From: Streptomyces exfoliatus
GTDB lineage: Bacteria; Actinomycetota; Actinomycetes; Streptomycetales; Streptomycetaceae
NCBI RefSeq assembly: GCF_000725545.1
Contig: NZ_JNZP01000018.1
Span: 253,790-317,789, forward strand
Direction of reading: 5' to 3'
DNA: 64,000 nt
Part shown: one piece after another, positions 49,570 to 58,283 of the stretch
Layout of the letters: each line of letters opens with the position of its first letter
How positions within the stretch are numbered: position 1 is the stretch's first letter
Position numbers and translations under genes: made by a program
Notes under the pieces: generated by a model
What the model was told of the DNA's origin: nothing
Database searches by the model: none
What the model saw: only the letters and a program-made list of their open reading frames with translations

Positions 49570-49612
49570 GACCCGGGGCCGTCGGCACGGACGCCGGGTG
49601 ACGGCCTCGGTC

Positions 49613-50668
49613 TCAGCGCGAGCGCCGCGTGACGAACTCCGCGAGGGCGAGCAGGTCGCCCGCCGCCGCCAGGTCGGGAACCGCCTGTGCCAGGTGCTCG
49701 ACGGCGCGCCCCATGCGCTCGGCCGCCTGGGCCTGGGCCCAGTCGCGCCCGCCGGCCCGCTCGACCGCGTCCGCCGCCGCCCGTACCGCCGCCGCGTCGA
49801 GCGCCGGAAGCGCGTACAACTCGGCCAGCTCCTCGCCCGCGGGGGTGCCCGAGGCGAGCGCCGCCACGACCGGGAGCGACTTCTTGTGGGCGACGAGATC
49901 AGCTCCGGCCGGCTTGCCCGTACGGTCGGGGTCACCCCAGATCCCGATGAGGTCGTCGATCAGCTGGAAGGCGAGGCCGGCCTCCCGGCCGAACGCGTCC
50001 AGCGCCGCGACCTCCTCCTCCCCCGCGCCCGCGTAGAGCGCGCCGAGGGCGCAGGAACACCCCAGCAGGGCGCCGGTCTTGGCGGTGGCCATGGCCACGC
50101 ACTCGTCGAGGGAGACGTCCCGGGGGCCGCGCCCCTCGAAGGCGCAGTCCGCCTGCTGCCCGGCGCACAGCTCGATGATGCAGGCCGCCAGGCGCGCGGA
50201 GGCCGCCGCCGAGACGGGATGCGGGTCCTCGGCGAGCATCCGCAGGGCGAGCGCGCACATCGCGTCCCCGGCGATCAGCGCGTCCGGGATTCCGAAGACG
50301 GTCCAGGCGGTGGGCCGGTGCCTGCGGGTCACGTCCTCGTCGACGATGTCGTCGTGGAGCAGGGTGAAGTTGTGCGCCAGCTCCACCGCCGCCGCGGCCT
50401 TCACGGCCCCCGCCTCCTCGGCGCCCAGAGCACGGGCCGCCGCGAGGACGAGGGCGGGCCGGATCGCCTTGCCCGCCTGCTCGGCGGCCGGGCTGCCGTC
50501 GGCGTGCTCCCAGCCGAAGTGGTACATCGCGACCCGCCGCATGGAACCGGGCAGGGTCTCGACGGTCGAGCGCAGTTGTGGGTCGACAGCGGTGCGCGTC
50601 CGCTCCAGGAGCATCACGGCCCCCTGGCCGTCGGCGACGGCATCCGCGCTGGCTATGGTCACGGTCAC
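49613..50668 (-). CDS. polyprenyl synthetase, probable encapsulin cargo
   Basis: Prenyl transferase of 351 residues that condenses isopentenyl diphosphate with allylic diphosphates. First Asp-rich motif LLHDDIVDED and second LIDDLIGIWGD are both intact, with basic residues RRHRP after the first. It is encoded 103 bases downstream of a family 2 encapsulin shell gene on the same strand, which is the arrangement of polyprenyl-transferase cargo in Streptomyces family 2B encapsulins. The first 30 residues (MTVTIASADAVADGQGAV) are unconserved and could carry a targeting segment. Product chain length unknown. Confidence 0.88.
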   Translation of the reverse strand: MTVTIASADAVADGQGAVMLLERTRTAVDPQLRSTVETLPGSMRRVAMYHFGWEHADGSPAAEQAGKAIRPALVLAAARALGAEEAGAVKAAAAVELAHNFTLLHDDIVDEDVTRRHRPTAWTVFGIPDALIAGDAMCALALRMLAEDPHPVSAAASARLAACIIELCAGQQADCAFEGRGPRDVSLDECVAMATAKTGALLGCSCALGALYAGAGEEEVAALDAFGREAGLAFQLIDDLIGIWGDPDRTGKPAGADLVAHKKSLPVVAALASGTPAGEELAELYALPALDAAAVRAAADAVERAGGRDWAQAQAAERMGRAVEHLAQAVPDLAAAGDLLALAEFVTRRSR

Positions 50669-50771
50669 TTCCTTCGTATCCTCCGTGGCAGTCGTGTCCG
50701 GGCTGCGGCGGCGAGCCGGGAACGCCCGGGGGCGGGAGGGTTCGGTTCCCGCACCCGGGCGCGCCGTCGGC

Positions 50772-52187
50772 TCAGCGCCAGCGGCTGACCTCGACGTTCT
50801 CCAGGACGCCGAGCGCGTCCGGGACGAGGATCGCCGCCGAGTAGTAGGCCGTGACGAGGTACGAGATGATCGCCTGCTCGTCGATGCCCATGAAGCGGAC
50901 GGAGAGGCTGGGCTCGATCTCGTCGGGGATCCCGGTCTGGTGCAGACCGATGACGCCCTGGTCGGCCTCGCCGGTACGCATGCAGATGATGGACGTGGTG
51001 CGGGCGTCCGAGACCGGGATCTTGTTGCACGGGTAGATCGGGACGCCGCGCCAGGTCGGGATGCGGTTGCCGTTGACGTCGATCGTCTCGGGCACGAGGC
51101 CGCGCTTGTTGAGCTCGCGGCCGAAGGCGGCGATGGCCCGCGGGTGGGCGAGGAACAGCTTGGAGCCCCGGCGGCGTGAGAGCAGCTCGTCCATGTCGTC
51201 GGGGCTGGGAGCGCCGTCGTGGGGCTGGAGCCGCTGCCCGTAGTCGCAGTTGGAGAGGAGGCCGAACTCCTTGTTGTTGACGAGCTCGTACTCCTGGCGC
51301 TCGCGGAGCGCCTCGACCGTGAGCCGCAACTGCTGCTCGGTCTGGTTCATCGGCTGGTTGTAGAGGTCGGCGACCCGGCTGTGCACCTTCAGCACGGTCT
51401 GGGCGACGCTCAGCTCGTACTCTCGGGGCGAGGCGTCGTAGTCGACGTACGTGTGCGGGACGACGGCCTCGCCGACGTGACCGGCGGAGAGGTCGATCTC
51501 GGCCTCGCCGTACTTGTTGGTCCGCTGGTGGGGCAGCGCCGCCACGCTCGCGAGGTGGGCGGCGAGCGAACCGGCCCGCTCCGCGAGGTTGCGCACGTCG
51601 TCCCGGGTGAGTTCGAGGACCGTACAGGCGGTGGCGGCGCGGGCGCTCCACTCCCAGGTGGCCTCCGGGTCGACGAGGGCGACGTCGCCGAAGTGGGCGC
51701 CGTCGGCGAGGACGCCGAGGACGGCCTCGTCGCCGTACGGTCCCTCACCGACCTGCTCGATCCTGCCGTGTGCGAGGAGGTGGACCCGGTCGGTCGGCTC
51801 GCCAGCGACGGCGATCACCTCGCCGGCCGCGTACTCCCGCTGGCGGCAGCGGGACGCCAGCTCGGCCAGGGCCTCCTCGTCCTCGTAGCCGCGCAGGACG
51901 GAGAGTTCGCCGAGTTCGGCGGGGATGACCGCGACGCGCTCTCCGGTCTGGACGAAGGTGACCTTGCCGTCACCGACGGAGTAGCTGAGCCTCCGGTTCA
52001 CCCGGTACGTACCGCCCTGCACCTGGACCCACGGCAGCGCCCGCAGCAGCCACCGTGAGGTGATCTCCTGCATCTGCGGTGCCGACTTGGTGGTCGTGGC
52101 GAGGTTCCGCGCGGCGGCGGTGCCGAGACTCTGCTGCGGCGCCTGCTGCTCCGCGCGTACGTCGTCGCCAACCGAACCAACGGACAT
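50772..52187 (-). CDS. family 2B encapsulin shell protein with cyclic-nucleotide-binding insert
   Basis: Shell-forming protein of 471 residues of the HK97 fold. It has a long N-terminal arm ('[24 protein letters not shown]'), an inserted Crp-like cNMP-binding domain (about 95-215: '[26 protein letters not shown]', '[24 protein letters not shown]'), and the shell core ([29 protein letters not shown] onward, '[17 protein letters not shown]', '[25 protein letters not shown]'). The insert puts it in family 2B. Such shells enclose terpene-type enzymes. ATG 52187 follows GAGGGAG. Ligand of the insert unknown. Confidence 0.9.
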   Translation of the reverse strand: MSVGSVGDDVRAEQQAPQQSLGTAAARNLATTTKSAPQMQEITSRWLLRALPWVQVQGGTYRVNRRLSYSVGDGKVTFVQTGERVAVIPAELGELSVLRGYEDEEALAELASRCRQREYAAGEVIAVAGEPTDRVHLLAHGRIEQVGEGPYGDEAVLGVLADGAHFGDVALVDPEATWEWSARAATACTVLELTRDDVRNLAERAGSLAAHLASVAALPHQRTNKYGEAEIDLSAGHVGEAVVPHTYVDYDASPREYELSVAQTVLKVHSRVADLYNQPMNQTEQQLRLTVEALRERQEYELVNNKEFGLLSNCDYGQRLQPHDGAPSPDDMDELLSRRRGSKLFLAHPRAIAAFGRELNKRGLVPETIDVNGNRIPTWRGVPIYPCNKIPVSDARTTSIICMRTGEADQGVIGLHQTGIPDEIEPSLSVRFMGIDEQAIISYLVTAYYSAAILVPDALGVLENVEVSRWR

Positions 52188-52441
52188 GGAACTCCCTCTC
52201 GTATGACTGACTTGCGACACCAAGCCTTTCAGCACGGAGCGTGTCGACGCCATTACACATTCGAGTGGGACTGTTCGACGATCTTCGGGGCATGTCACGT
52301 GATTTCCATCCGAACAGCGGAGCCCCACCCGTCCCGGCGGCCCCTGTCCGGATCGACTCGCACACGGTTCGAGGGGATGGCGGCGGAGTAGCGGACTCCG
52401 GTACTCCGGAAGCTCACCCCGTCCCCCGAAGGGAGTCGGTC

Positions 52442-53032
52442 ATGTCCACACCCATGTCGGCGAGCAGGTTCCTCGACGCGCTGCGCGACGAGGGCCTCAC
52501 GGTGGTCCAGGTCGGCGACTGGTCCACCCACAACCGCAACCACAAGGGCCCCTGGGGCCCGGTGCACGGCGTGATGGTCCACCACACCGTGACCCGCGGC
52601 ACCGCGAACACCGTCCGGATCTGCCGGGACGGCTACCAGGGCCTGCCGGGGCCGCTCTGTCACGGCGTCATCGCCAAGGACGGCACGGTCCACCTCGTCG
52701 GCTACGGGCGCGCGAACCACGCCGGGCTCGGCGACGACGAGGTGCTCCGGGCGGTCATCGCCGAGCGGGGCCTGCCGCCGGACGACGAGGCCACCACGGA
52801 CGGCAACCGGCACTTCTACGGCTTCGAGTGCGAGAACCTCGGGGACGGCGTGGACCCGTGGCCCAAGGTCCAGCTGGACGCCATCGCGAAGGCGGCGGCC
52901 GCGCTGTGCCGCGTGCACGGCTGGACCCACCGCTCGGTCATCGGGCACCGGGAGTGGCAGCCCGGGAAGGTCGACCCGCGCGGCTTCACGATGGCCTCGA
53001 TGCGGGACCGGGTGGCCGACCTGCTGCGCTGA
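52442..53032 (+). CDS. N-acetylmuramoyl-L-alanine amidase (PGRP-type)
   Basis: Zinc amidase of 196 residues cleaving the bond between MurNAc and L-alanine. Motifs are 'VMVHHTVTRG' (first zinc His), 'YGFECEN' and 'SVIGHREWQPGKVDPRGF' with the last His and the basic catalytic residue, as in phage-type PGRP amidases. No signal peptide is visible, so it is cytosolic unless exported otherwise. ATG 52442 follows GGGAGT. It is divergent from the encapsulin shell gene across 254 bases. No other phage gene is near it. Confidence 0.85.
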   Translation: MSTPMSASRFLDALRDEGLTVVQVGDWSTHNRNHKGPWGPVHGVMVHHTVTRGTANTVRICRDGYQGLPGPLCHGVIAKDGTVHLVGYGRANHAGLGDDEVLRAVIAERGLPPDDEATTDGNRHFYGFECENLGDGVDPWPKVQLDAIAKAAAALCRVHGWTHRSVIGHREWQPGKVDPRGFTMASMRDRVADLLR

Positions 53033-53090
53033 CCGCCGACGGCGCCGGACCGGCCGCGCCACGCGCGCGCGTGGCCGGGACAATGGCCGG

Positions 53091-53990
53091 GTGAACGCGT
53101 TCGACCTCTCCCACCTGCGGCCCCGGCTCCCCTCGCCCCTGGAACCGGTGGAGGACGAGCGCTTCGCCCGGCGCGGGCTCACGCTGCTGCTCAAGCGCGA
53201 GGACCTCATCCACCCCGACCTGCCGGGCAACAAGTGGCGCAAGCTCGCCCTCAACCTGGCGGCGGCGGAAGGGCGTCCCGTGCTCACCTTCGGCGGCGCG
53301 TACTCCAACCACCTGCGGGCCACGGCGGCCGCCGGGCGGCTGCTCGGCTTCCCCACGGTCGGCGTCGTCCGCGGCGACGAGCTGGCCGGGCGCCCGCTCA
53401 ACCCCTCCCTCGCGCGGTGCGCGGCGGACGGCATGCGTCTGGAGTTCGTGGACCGGGCCACGTACCGCGCGAAGAACGACCCGGCGGTCCTCGCGGCGCT
53501 CCTGGAACGGGCCCCCGCGGGCGCGTACGTGGTCCCTGAGGGCGGCAGCAACACACTCGCCGTCCGGGGGTGCGTGGAGCTGGGCCGCGAGCTCGCCGGT
53601 GCGGCGGACACGGTGGCCGTCGCCTGCGGCACGGGTGGCACCCTCGCGGGCCTCGCGGCCGGTCTCTCCCCCGGGCAGCGCGCGCTCGGCGTCCCGGTCC
53701 TCAAGGGCGGTTTCCTGGGCGGGGACGTCCACGCCCTCCAGGAGGCGGCGTTCGGCGGGCCGCGGGGCGACTGGACGCTGGACGAGCGTTTTCACCTCGG
53801 GGGGTACGCGCGCGTGTCCCCCGTTCTGGAGGCGTTCGCACGCGACTTCGAGGAACGGCACGGACTCGCCATCGAGCGACTGTATGTGGCCAAAATGCTC
53901 CTCGGCCTCACGACCCTGGCGGAGGAGGGCGCGTTCCCGGCGGGCACCCGGCTCGTGGCGGTGGTGACGGGCGCTCCCGCCGGACCGTGA
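53091..53990 (+). CDS. D-cysteine desulfhydrase / ACC deaminase-type PLP enzyme
   Basis: Fold-type II PLP enzyme of 299 residues. PLP Lys is in HPDLPGNKWRKLA, followed by 'TFGGAYSNHLRATAAAG' and the phosphate-binding 'VACGTGGTLAGLAAG'. These match the ACC deaminase / D-cysteine desulfhydrase branch. Substrate is probably a D-amino acid or ACC but not decidable from sequence. GTG 53091 is the start; it lies 58 bases after the amidase stop and may be co-transcribed with it. Confidence 0.85.
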   Translation: MNAFDLSHLRPRLPSPLEPVEDERFARRGLTLLLKREDLIHPDLPGNKWRKLALNLAAAEGRPVLTFGGAYSNHLRATAAAGRLLGFPTVGVVRGDELAGRPLNPSLARCAADGMRLEFVDRATYRAKNDPAVLAALLERAPAGAYVVPEGGSNTLAVRGCVELGRELAGAADTVAVACGTGGTLAGLAAGLSPGQRALGVPVLKGGFLGGDVHALQEAAFGGPRGDWTLDERFHLGGYARVSPVLEAFARDFEERHGLAIERLYVAKMLLGLTTLAEEGAFPAGTRLVAVVTGAPAGP

Positions 53991-54026
53991 CGTCCCGGGA
54001 GACGACCCGGCGGAGGCCGCGGCCGC

Positions 54027-55625
54027 TCAGCCGTCCGCCTCCTCGCGGAAGGCGGCGGCCTCCTCCAGGTCGAGCCGGCGGAGCAGGGTCCGCATCATCT
54101 CGTCGTCGATCCGGCGGGCGTCGCGCAGTCGCACGAAGACCTCCCGCTCGGCCTCGATCAACTCGCGGGAGAGACGCCGATAGGTGTCGTCGGCGTTCTC
54201 CCCCGTGGCCTCGTTGACGGCCCCGAGCCGCTCCCAGACCGCGTTGCGCCGCCGTTCCAGGACCGTGCGCAGCCGGTCGGCGAGGGGCTGCGGCAGCGCG
54301 TTGCGGTCGTCGGCGAGGAGGGCGTCGAGGCGTTCCTCGGCGGCCCGTGAGGCCTCGCTCTGTGCCTGCGCCTCGGCCAGGGTCTCGGCGTACCTGTCCC
54401 GCCCGGGGAGCTTCAGGAACCGGATGAGGGGCGGCAGGGTGAGGCCCTGGACCACCAGGGTGCCGATGACCGTGGTGAAGGTGAGGAACAGGACGAGGTT
54501 GCGGGCGGGGAACTCCTCGCCGTCGGTGACGACGGGGATGGAGAAGGCGATGGCGAGGGAGACCACACCGCGCATGCCGGCCCAGCCGACGACGAGCGGC
54601 GCCTTCCAGTCGACTCCGGGCTCCCGTTCCCTGACGCCGGCGGAGAGCCACCGTGGCAGGAAGGTCGCCGGATAGACCCAGACGAACCGGACGACGACCA
54701 CGGCGACGAACACCCCGACCGCGTACCAGATCGCCTCGCCGACGCCGTACCGCCCGAGGCCCTGGACGACGTACGGCAGCTGAAGACCGATCAGGGCGAA
54801 GACGGCGGATTCCAGGATGAAGGCGACCATCTTCCAGACGGCCTCCTCCTGGAGCCTGGTCGCGAAGTCGACCTGCCAGGCCCGGTGCCCGAGGAAGAGG
54901 CCGACCACGACGACGGCGAGGACTCCTGAGGCATGGACCTCCTCGGCCGCCGCGTAGGCGACGAAGGGGATCAGGAGGGAGAGCGTGTTCTGGAGGAGGG
55001 AGTCGCCGAGGCACCGGCGCAGCCAGTGGATGGGAACCATGAGGACCAGGCCGACGCCGATGCCGCCGAGCGCCGCGAGCGCGAACTCCCCGATGCCGCC
55101 GGCCCAGCTCACGCCCTCGCCGACGGCCGCGGCGAGGGCCACCTTGTAGGCGGTGATGGCGGTGGCGTCGTTCACGAGGGACTCGCCCTGGAGGATCGTG
55201 GTGATCCGGTGGGGCAGGCCGAGCTTGCGGGCGATGGCGGTGGCGGCGACCGCGTCCGGCGGGGCGACGACCGCGCCGAGCACGAGCGCCGCGGTCAGCG
55301 GGAGGTCGGGCACGAGGACGTACGCGAGCCAGCCCACGGCCACGGTGGCGAAGAGGACGTAGCCGACGGAGAGCAGGGCCACGGGCCGGATGTTGGCCCG
55401 CAGATCGAGGTACGAGGAGTCGACCGCCGCCGTGTAGAGGAGCGGCGGCAGGATCAGCGGCAGCACGATGTGCGGGTCGAGGGTGTAGTCGGGCACCCCG
55501 GGGACGTACGAGGCGACGAGGCCCACGGCGACCAGGAGCAGCGGAGCGGGCACCGGGGTCCTGCGGGCGAGTCCCGCGATGGCGGCGCTCGCCGCCACCA
55601 GTGCCACCAGCTGCAGTGCGTTCAT
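54027..55625 (-). CDS. Na+/H+ antiporter (CPA1 type)
   Basis: Membrane cation/proton antiporter of 532 residues. About 12 helices occupy residues 1-410 ('LQLVALVAASAAIAGLA', 'AALVLGAVVAPPDAVAATAIARKLGL', 'GESLVNDATAITAYKVALAAA', where VNDATA carries the ion-binding Asp). A 120-residue hydrophilic tail (ERLDALLADDRNALPQPLADR and beyond) follows and is probably a cytosolic coiled regulatory segment. ATG 55625 is the start, divergent from a UBP zinc-finger gene 39 bases away. Exports Na+, K+ or Ca2+ in exchange for protons. Confidence 0.92.
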   Translation of the reverse strand: MNALQLVALVAASAAIAGLARRTPVPAPLLLVAVGLVASYVPGVPDYTLDPHIVLPLILPPLLYTAAVDSSYLDLRANIRPVALLSVGYVLFATVAVGWLAYVLVPDLPLTAALVLGAVVAPPDAVAATAIARKLGLPHRITTILQGESLVNDATAITAYKVALAAAVGEGVSWAGGIGEFALAALGGIGVGLVLMVPIHWLRRCLGDSLLQNTLSLLIPFVAYAAAEEVHASGVLAVVVVGLFLGHRAWQVDFATRLQEEAVWKMVAFILESAVFALIGLQLPYVVQGLGRYGVGEAIWYAVGVFVAVVVVRFVWVYPATFLPRWLSAGVREREPGVDWKAPLVVGWAGMRGVVSLAIAFSIPVVTDGEEFPARNLVLFLTFTTVIGTLVVQGLTLPPLIRFLKLPGRDRYAETLAEAQAQSEASRAAEERLDALLADDRNALPQPLADRLRTVLERRRNAVWERLGAVNEATGENADDTYRRLSRELIEAEREVFVRLRDARRIDDEMMRTLLRRLDLEEAAAFREEADG

Positions 55626-55664
55626 GCCCGTCCCTGTCCTGATCCGCAACGTAACCTGGCCATC

Positions 55665-55925
55665 ATGAGTGAGTGCCCGCACGTTGCCGAAATGCCGCGC
55701 CCCGAACCGGCGCCGGCGGCCGACACCTGCCCCGAGTGCCTGGCGGACGGCACGCACCCCGTCCAGCTGCGCCTGTGCCTGACGTGTGGCCACGTCGGCT
55801 GCTGCGACTCCTCGGCGGGGCGGCACGCGACGGGGCACTTCACCTCGACCGGGCACCCGGTGATGCGGACGTTCGAGCCGGGCGAGGCCTGGCGCTGGTG
55901 CTTCGTGGACGGCTCGATCGTCTGA
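55665..55925 (+). CDS. UBP-type zinc-finger protein
   Basis: Small protein of 86 residues. Cys/His spacing is that of the ubiquitin-specific-protease zinc finger: 'CPHV', 'CPECLADGTHPVQLRLCLTCGHVGCCDSSAGRHATGHFTSTGHPVMRTF' and a trailing 'WRWCFVD'. In bacteria lacking ubiquitin, such stand-alone domains are of unknown function. ATG 55665 is the start. The gene is divergent from the antiporter gene and the two may be linked, as this pair recurs in actinobacteria (recollection, not checked). Confidence 0.85.
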   Translation: MSECPHVAEMPRPEPAPAADTCPECLADGTHPVQLRLCLTCGHVGCCDSSAGRHATGHFTSTGHPVMRTFEPGEAWRWCFVDGSIV

Positions 55926-56349
55926 GCTCCGGAGGCTGGGCCGGAGGCTGGGCCGGAGGCTGGGCCGGGGGCTGGGCCGGGGGCTGGGCCAGGGGCGACC
56001 GAAAAGCCCCCCTTCACCCCCTTTGCGGGACCGGTTCGATCCTCCGACCGTACGACCGTCCGGCGATTCGGCCGTCCGGTGATTCGCCCGCTCTCCGGTT
56101 GGGTACGTCACCCCTCCGCCGGTCGCGCGCTTCCGGCCCCCGCAGACCCCTGACCACCGTCCGCGTCCATGGCCCTACCATGGGTGATGATCAGTGGCCG
56201 GGGGGTCGACAGGGGCGGGGAACTCGCGGCGACACGGCGGGACGGATCGCGATAGCGTCACGGCGGACCGCGCAGCCCCCTGCGCACCGCCCGGTTCGGG
56301 GTCTCTCCCCCCGAACCCCGAATGAGCTTGTGCCACCTTGGAGGTGAGG
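55926..56349. other. 424-base gap upstream of the anti-sigma/sigH operon
   Basis: No coding gene. It holds a five-unit 12-bp tandem repeat (55931-55990) just after the UBP gene, a 15-base direct repeat (CCGTCCGGYGATTCG at 56056-56070 and 56072-56086), and presumably the promoters of the anti-sigma/sigH operon. In S. coelicolor sigH has several promoters, one controlled by BldD; I could not place a sure -35/-10 pair. Confidence 0.6.
55931..55990. repeat. five 12-bp tandem repeats
   Basis: GGAGGCTGGGCC occurs three times (55931-55966) and GGGGGCTGGGCC twice (55967-55990), directly after the UBP zinc-finger stop codon. Confidence 0.9.
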
Positions 56350-56763
56350 GTGTCCCAGATCGCAGGCGAGCCCGGGACCCAGGACTTCGTGGAAGTCCGG
56401 CTGCCCGCTGCGGGTGCCTATCTGTCCGTGCTGCGTACGGCCACGGCCGGCCTCGCGGCGCGCTTGGACTTCACCCTCGACGAGATCGAGGACTTGCGGA
56501 TCGCGGTCGACGAGGCCTGCGCCATCCTGCTCCAGCAGGCCGTGCCCGGATCCGTCCTCAGCTGCGTGTTCCGGCTGGTCGACGACTCCCTCGACGTGAC
56601 CGTCTCCGCCCCGACGACCGACGGCCGGGCGCCCGAGCGGGACACCTTCGCCTGGACGGTGCTGTCGGCACTGGCCGGGAAGGTGGAATCGTCGGTGGCC
56701 GACGACCGTACGGTCTCGATCAGCCTGTACAAACAGCGCGGCGCGGGGCCAGGCCCGGCGTGA
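56350..56763 (+). CDS. anti-sigma factor of sigma-H (RsbW-like kinase fold)
   Basis: Serine-kinase-type anti-sigma factor of 137 residues, expected to bind and hold sigma-H. It has the GHKL/HATPase_c core: N-box region 'EIEDLRIAVDEACAILLQQA' (RIAVDEA with the metal/ATP-binding Glu and Asp) and a C-terminal 'FAWTVLSALAGKVE' segment. GTG 56350 follows GGAGGTGAGG; the longer frame from 56338 lacks a better site. It overlaps the sigH start by four bases, matching the prsH/ushX-sigH arrangement of S. coelicolor. Confidence 0.87.
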   Translation: MSQIAGEPGTQDFVEVRLPAAGAYLSVLRTATAGLAARLDFTLDEIEDLRIAVDEACAILLQQAVPGSVLSCVFRLVDDSLDVTVSAPTTDGRAPERDTFAWTVLSALAGKVESSVADDRTVSISLYKQRGAGPGPA

Positions 56764-57770
56764 GGAGCGGGGACGCGACGGCCGGCATCCCTGAGCAGCA
56801 GGCGCGGCCGCACGAGGTCGAGGTCGCTACGGAGCAGGCGGACCAGATGAGCGAGCACGAGCAGCACCACGATGTTCCGGGGACACCAGGGGTCTCCGAG
56901 GCGGCGCAGGAGCCCGAGCCCGAGGCGGAGGCCTCAGCGGTCAAGGCCGAGGACGGTGACCGCGACGGCGAAGGAGCCGACGAGGCTCCGGACGTCGCCC
57001 CCACCGTTCCGGATCCGCACGACCGGAGCGCCGCCCGCGCTCTCTTCGTCACGCTGCGCGAGCTGCCCGAGGGCTCCCCGGAAAAGGCGGAGCTGCGCAA
57101 CCGGCTGGTGCGGATGCACCTGCCGCTGGTGGAGCACCTGGCCCGGCGCTTCCGCAATCGCGGCGAGCCGCTGGACGACCTGACCCAGGTGGCGACGATC
57201 GGCCTGATCAAGTCGGTGGACCGGTTCGACCCGGAGCGCGGTGTCGAGTTCTCGACGTACGCGACCCCGACGGTGGTCGGCGAGATCAAGCGCCACTTCC
57301 GTGACAAGGGGTGGGCGGTACGGGTTCCGCGCCGGCTCCAGGAGCTGCGGCTCTCGCTGACCACGGCGACGGCGGAGCTGTCCCAGCAGCACGGCCGTTC
57401 ACCGACGGTGCACGAGCTGGCCGAGCGGCTCGGGATCTCGGAGGAGGAGGTCCTGGAGGGTCTGGAGTCGGCGAACGCCTACTCGACGCTCTCCCTCGAC
57501 GTCCCGGACACGGACGACGAGTCTCCCGCGGTGGCGGACACGCTGGGCGCGGAGGACGAGGCCCTGGAGGGGGTCGAGTACCGCGAGTCGCTCAAACCGC
57601 TCCTGGAGGACCTGCCGCCCCGGGAGAAGCGGATTCTGCTGCTTCGCTTCTTCGGGAACATGACCCAGTCGCAGATCGCGCAGGAGGTGGGCATCTCGCA
57701 GATGCACGTCTCCCGACTGCTCGCCCGGACGCTCGCGCAGCTGCGGGAGAAGCTCCTGGTGGAGGAGTAG
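56760..57770 (+). CDS. sigH: RNA polymerase sigma factor sigma-H (SigB-like)
   Basis: Stress/differentiation sigma factor of 336 residues. Region 2 is 'LVEHLARRFRNRGEPLDDLTQVATIGLIKSVDRFDPERGVEFSTYATPT', region 3 'RRLQELRLSLTTATAELSQQHGRSPTVHELAERLGI', region 4 'LPPREKRILLLRFFGNMTQSQIAQEVGISQMHVSRLLARTL'. The acidic N-terminal extension (1-95) is not part of the fold. GTG 56760 overlaps the anti-sigma stop. An internal ATG at 56847, preceded by GGAGCAGGCGG, could yield a shorter form, consistent with the several SigH products reported in S. coelicolor. Stop lies six bases from a convergent gene. Confidence 0.93.
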   Translation: MRSGDATAGIPEQQARPHEVEVATEQADQMSEHEQHHDVPGTPGVSEAAQEPEPEAEASAVKAEDGDRDGEGADEAPDVAPTVPDPHDRSAARALFVTLRELPEGSPEKAELRNRLVRMHLPLVEHLARRFRNRGEPLDDLTQVATIGLIKSVDRFDPERGVEFSTYATPTVVGEIKRHFRDKGWAVRVPRRLQELRLSLTTATAELSQQHGRSPTVHELAERLGISEEEVLEGLESANAYSTLSLDVPDTDDESPAVADTLGAEDEALEGVEYRESLKPLLEDLPPREKRILLLRFFGNMTQSQIAQEVGISQMHVSRLLARTLAQLREKLLVEE

Positions 57771-57776
57771 GACCGG

Positions 57777-58196
57777 TTACGCGGTGTCCTGACCGGGGCG
57801 CCGGATGCCGAGCGCCTCGGTCGTGGCCGGGTTCACCAGCAGGACGAGCCCGGTGACGGCCAGGACGCCGAGGACGACACCGGCCGGGATCATCACGCTG
57901 TTCGCCTGGAGCATCTGCCAGGCGACCGGCAGGGCCAGGATCTGGGTGATCACCGCCGGGCCGCGGCTCCAGGAGCGGCGCAGCCACAGGCCCCGGGCGG
58001 CGGCGAGCGGAATCAGACCGAGTGCGACGAGCGTCACGGCGCCGGTCACGGCACCGGTGAGATCGCCGGACTTTCCGGTCAGGGCGTCCACCAGCATGTA
58101 GACGCCCCCGGCGACGAGCCCGAGGGCCTCGATACCGGCCACGGCCGCGGCGGCGGCGAGGCGGGCGGGGCGGGGGGTCTGCTCCGTACTGCTCAT
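57777..58196 (-). CDS. small integral membrane protein
   Basis: Membrane protein of 139 residues with four hydrophobic helices ('RLAAAAAVAGIEALGLVAGGVYMLV', 'AVTGAVTLVALGLIPLAAARGLWL', 'PAVITQILALPVAWQMLQ', 'VMIPAGVVLGVLAVTGLVLLV'). A conserved 'RSWSRGPAVITQ' loop suggests a Streptomyces family of unknown function. ATG 58196 is used. It converges on sigH with a six-base gap, and diverges from the diacylglycerol kinase gene. Confidence 0.75.
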   Translation of the reverse strand: MSSTEQTPRPARLAAAAAVAGIEALGLVAGGVYMLVDALTGKSGDLTGAVTGAVTLVALGLIPLAAARGLWLRRSWSRGPAVITQILALPVAWQMLQANSVMIPAGVVLGVLAVTGLVLLVNPATTEALGIRRPGQDTA

Positions 58197-58283
58197 ACAA
58201 GGCAGGGTATCGGGGGCTCGGCCAGGCCCGCCGAGGCGCCCTGGGCTGGGCTCCGGTACCGCCGGGTAGGTACGCTGGCGCCC

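Noticed and set aside
52442..53032. Prophage remnant because of a phage-type amidase
   Set aside because: No integrase, tail or capsid genes and no att-like repeats are nearby; the adjacent HK97-fold gene is an encapsulin, not a phage capsid.
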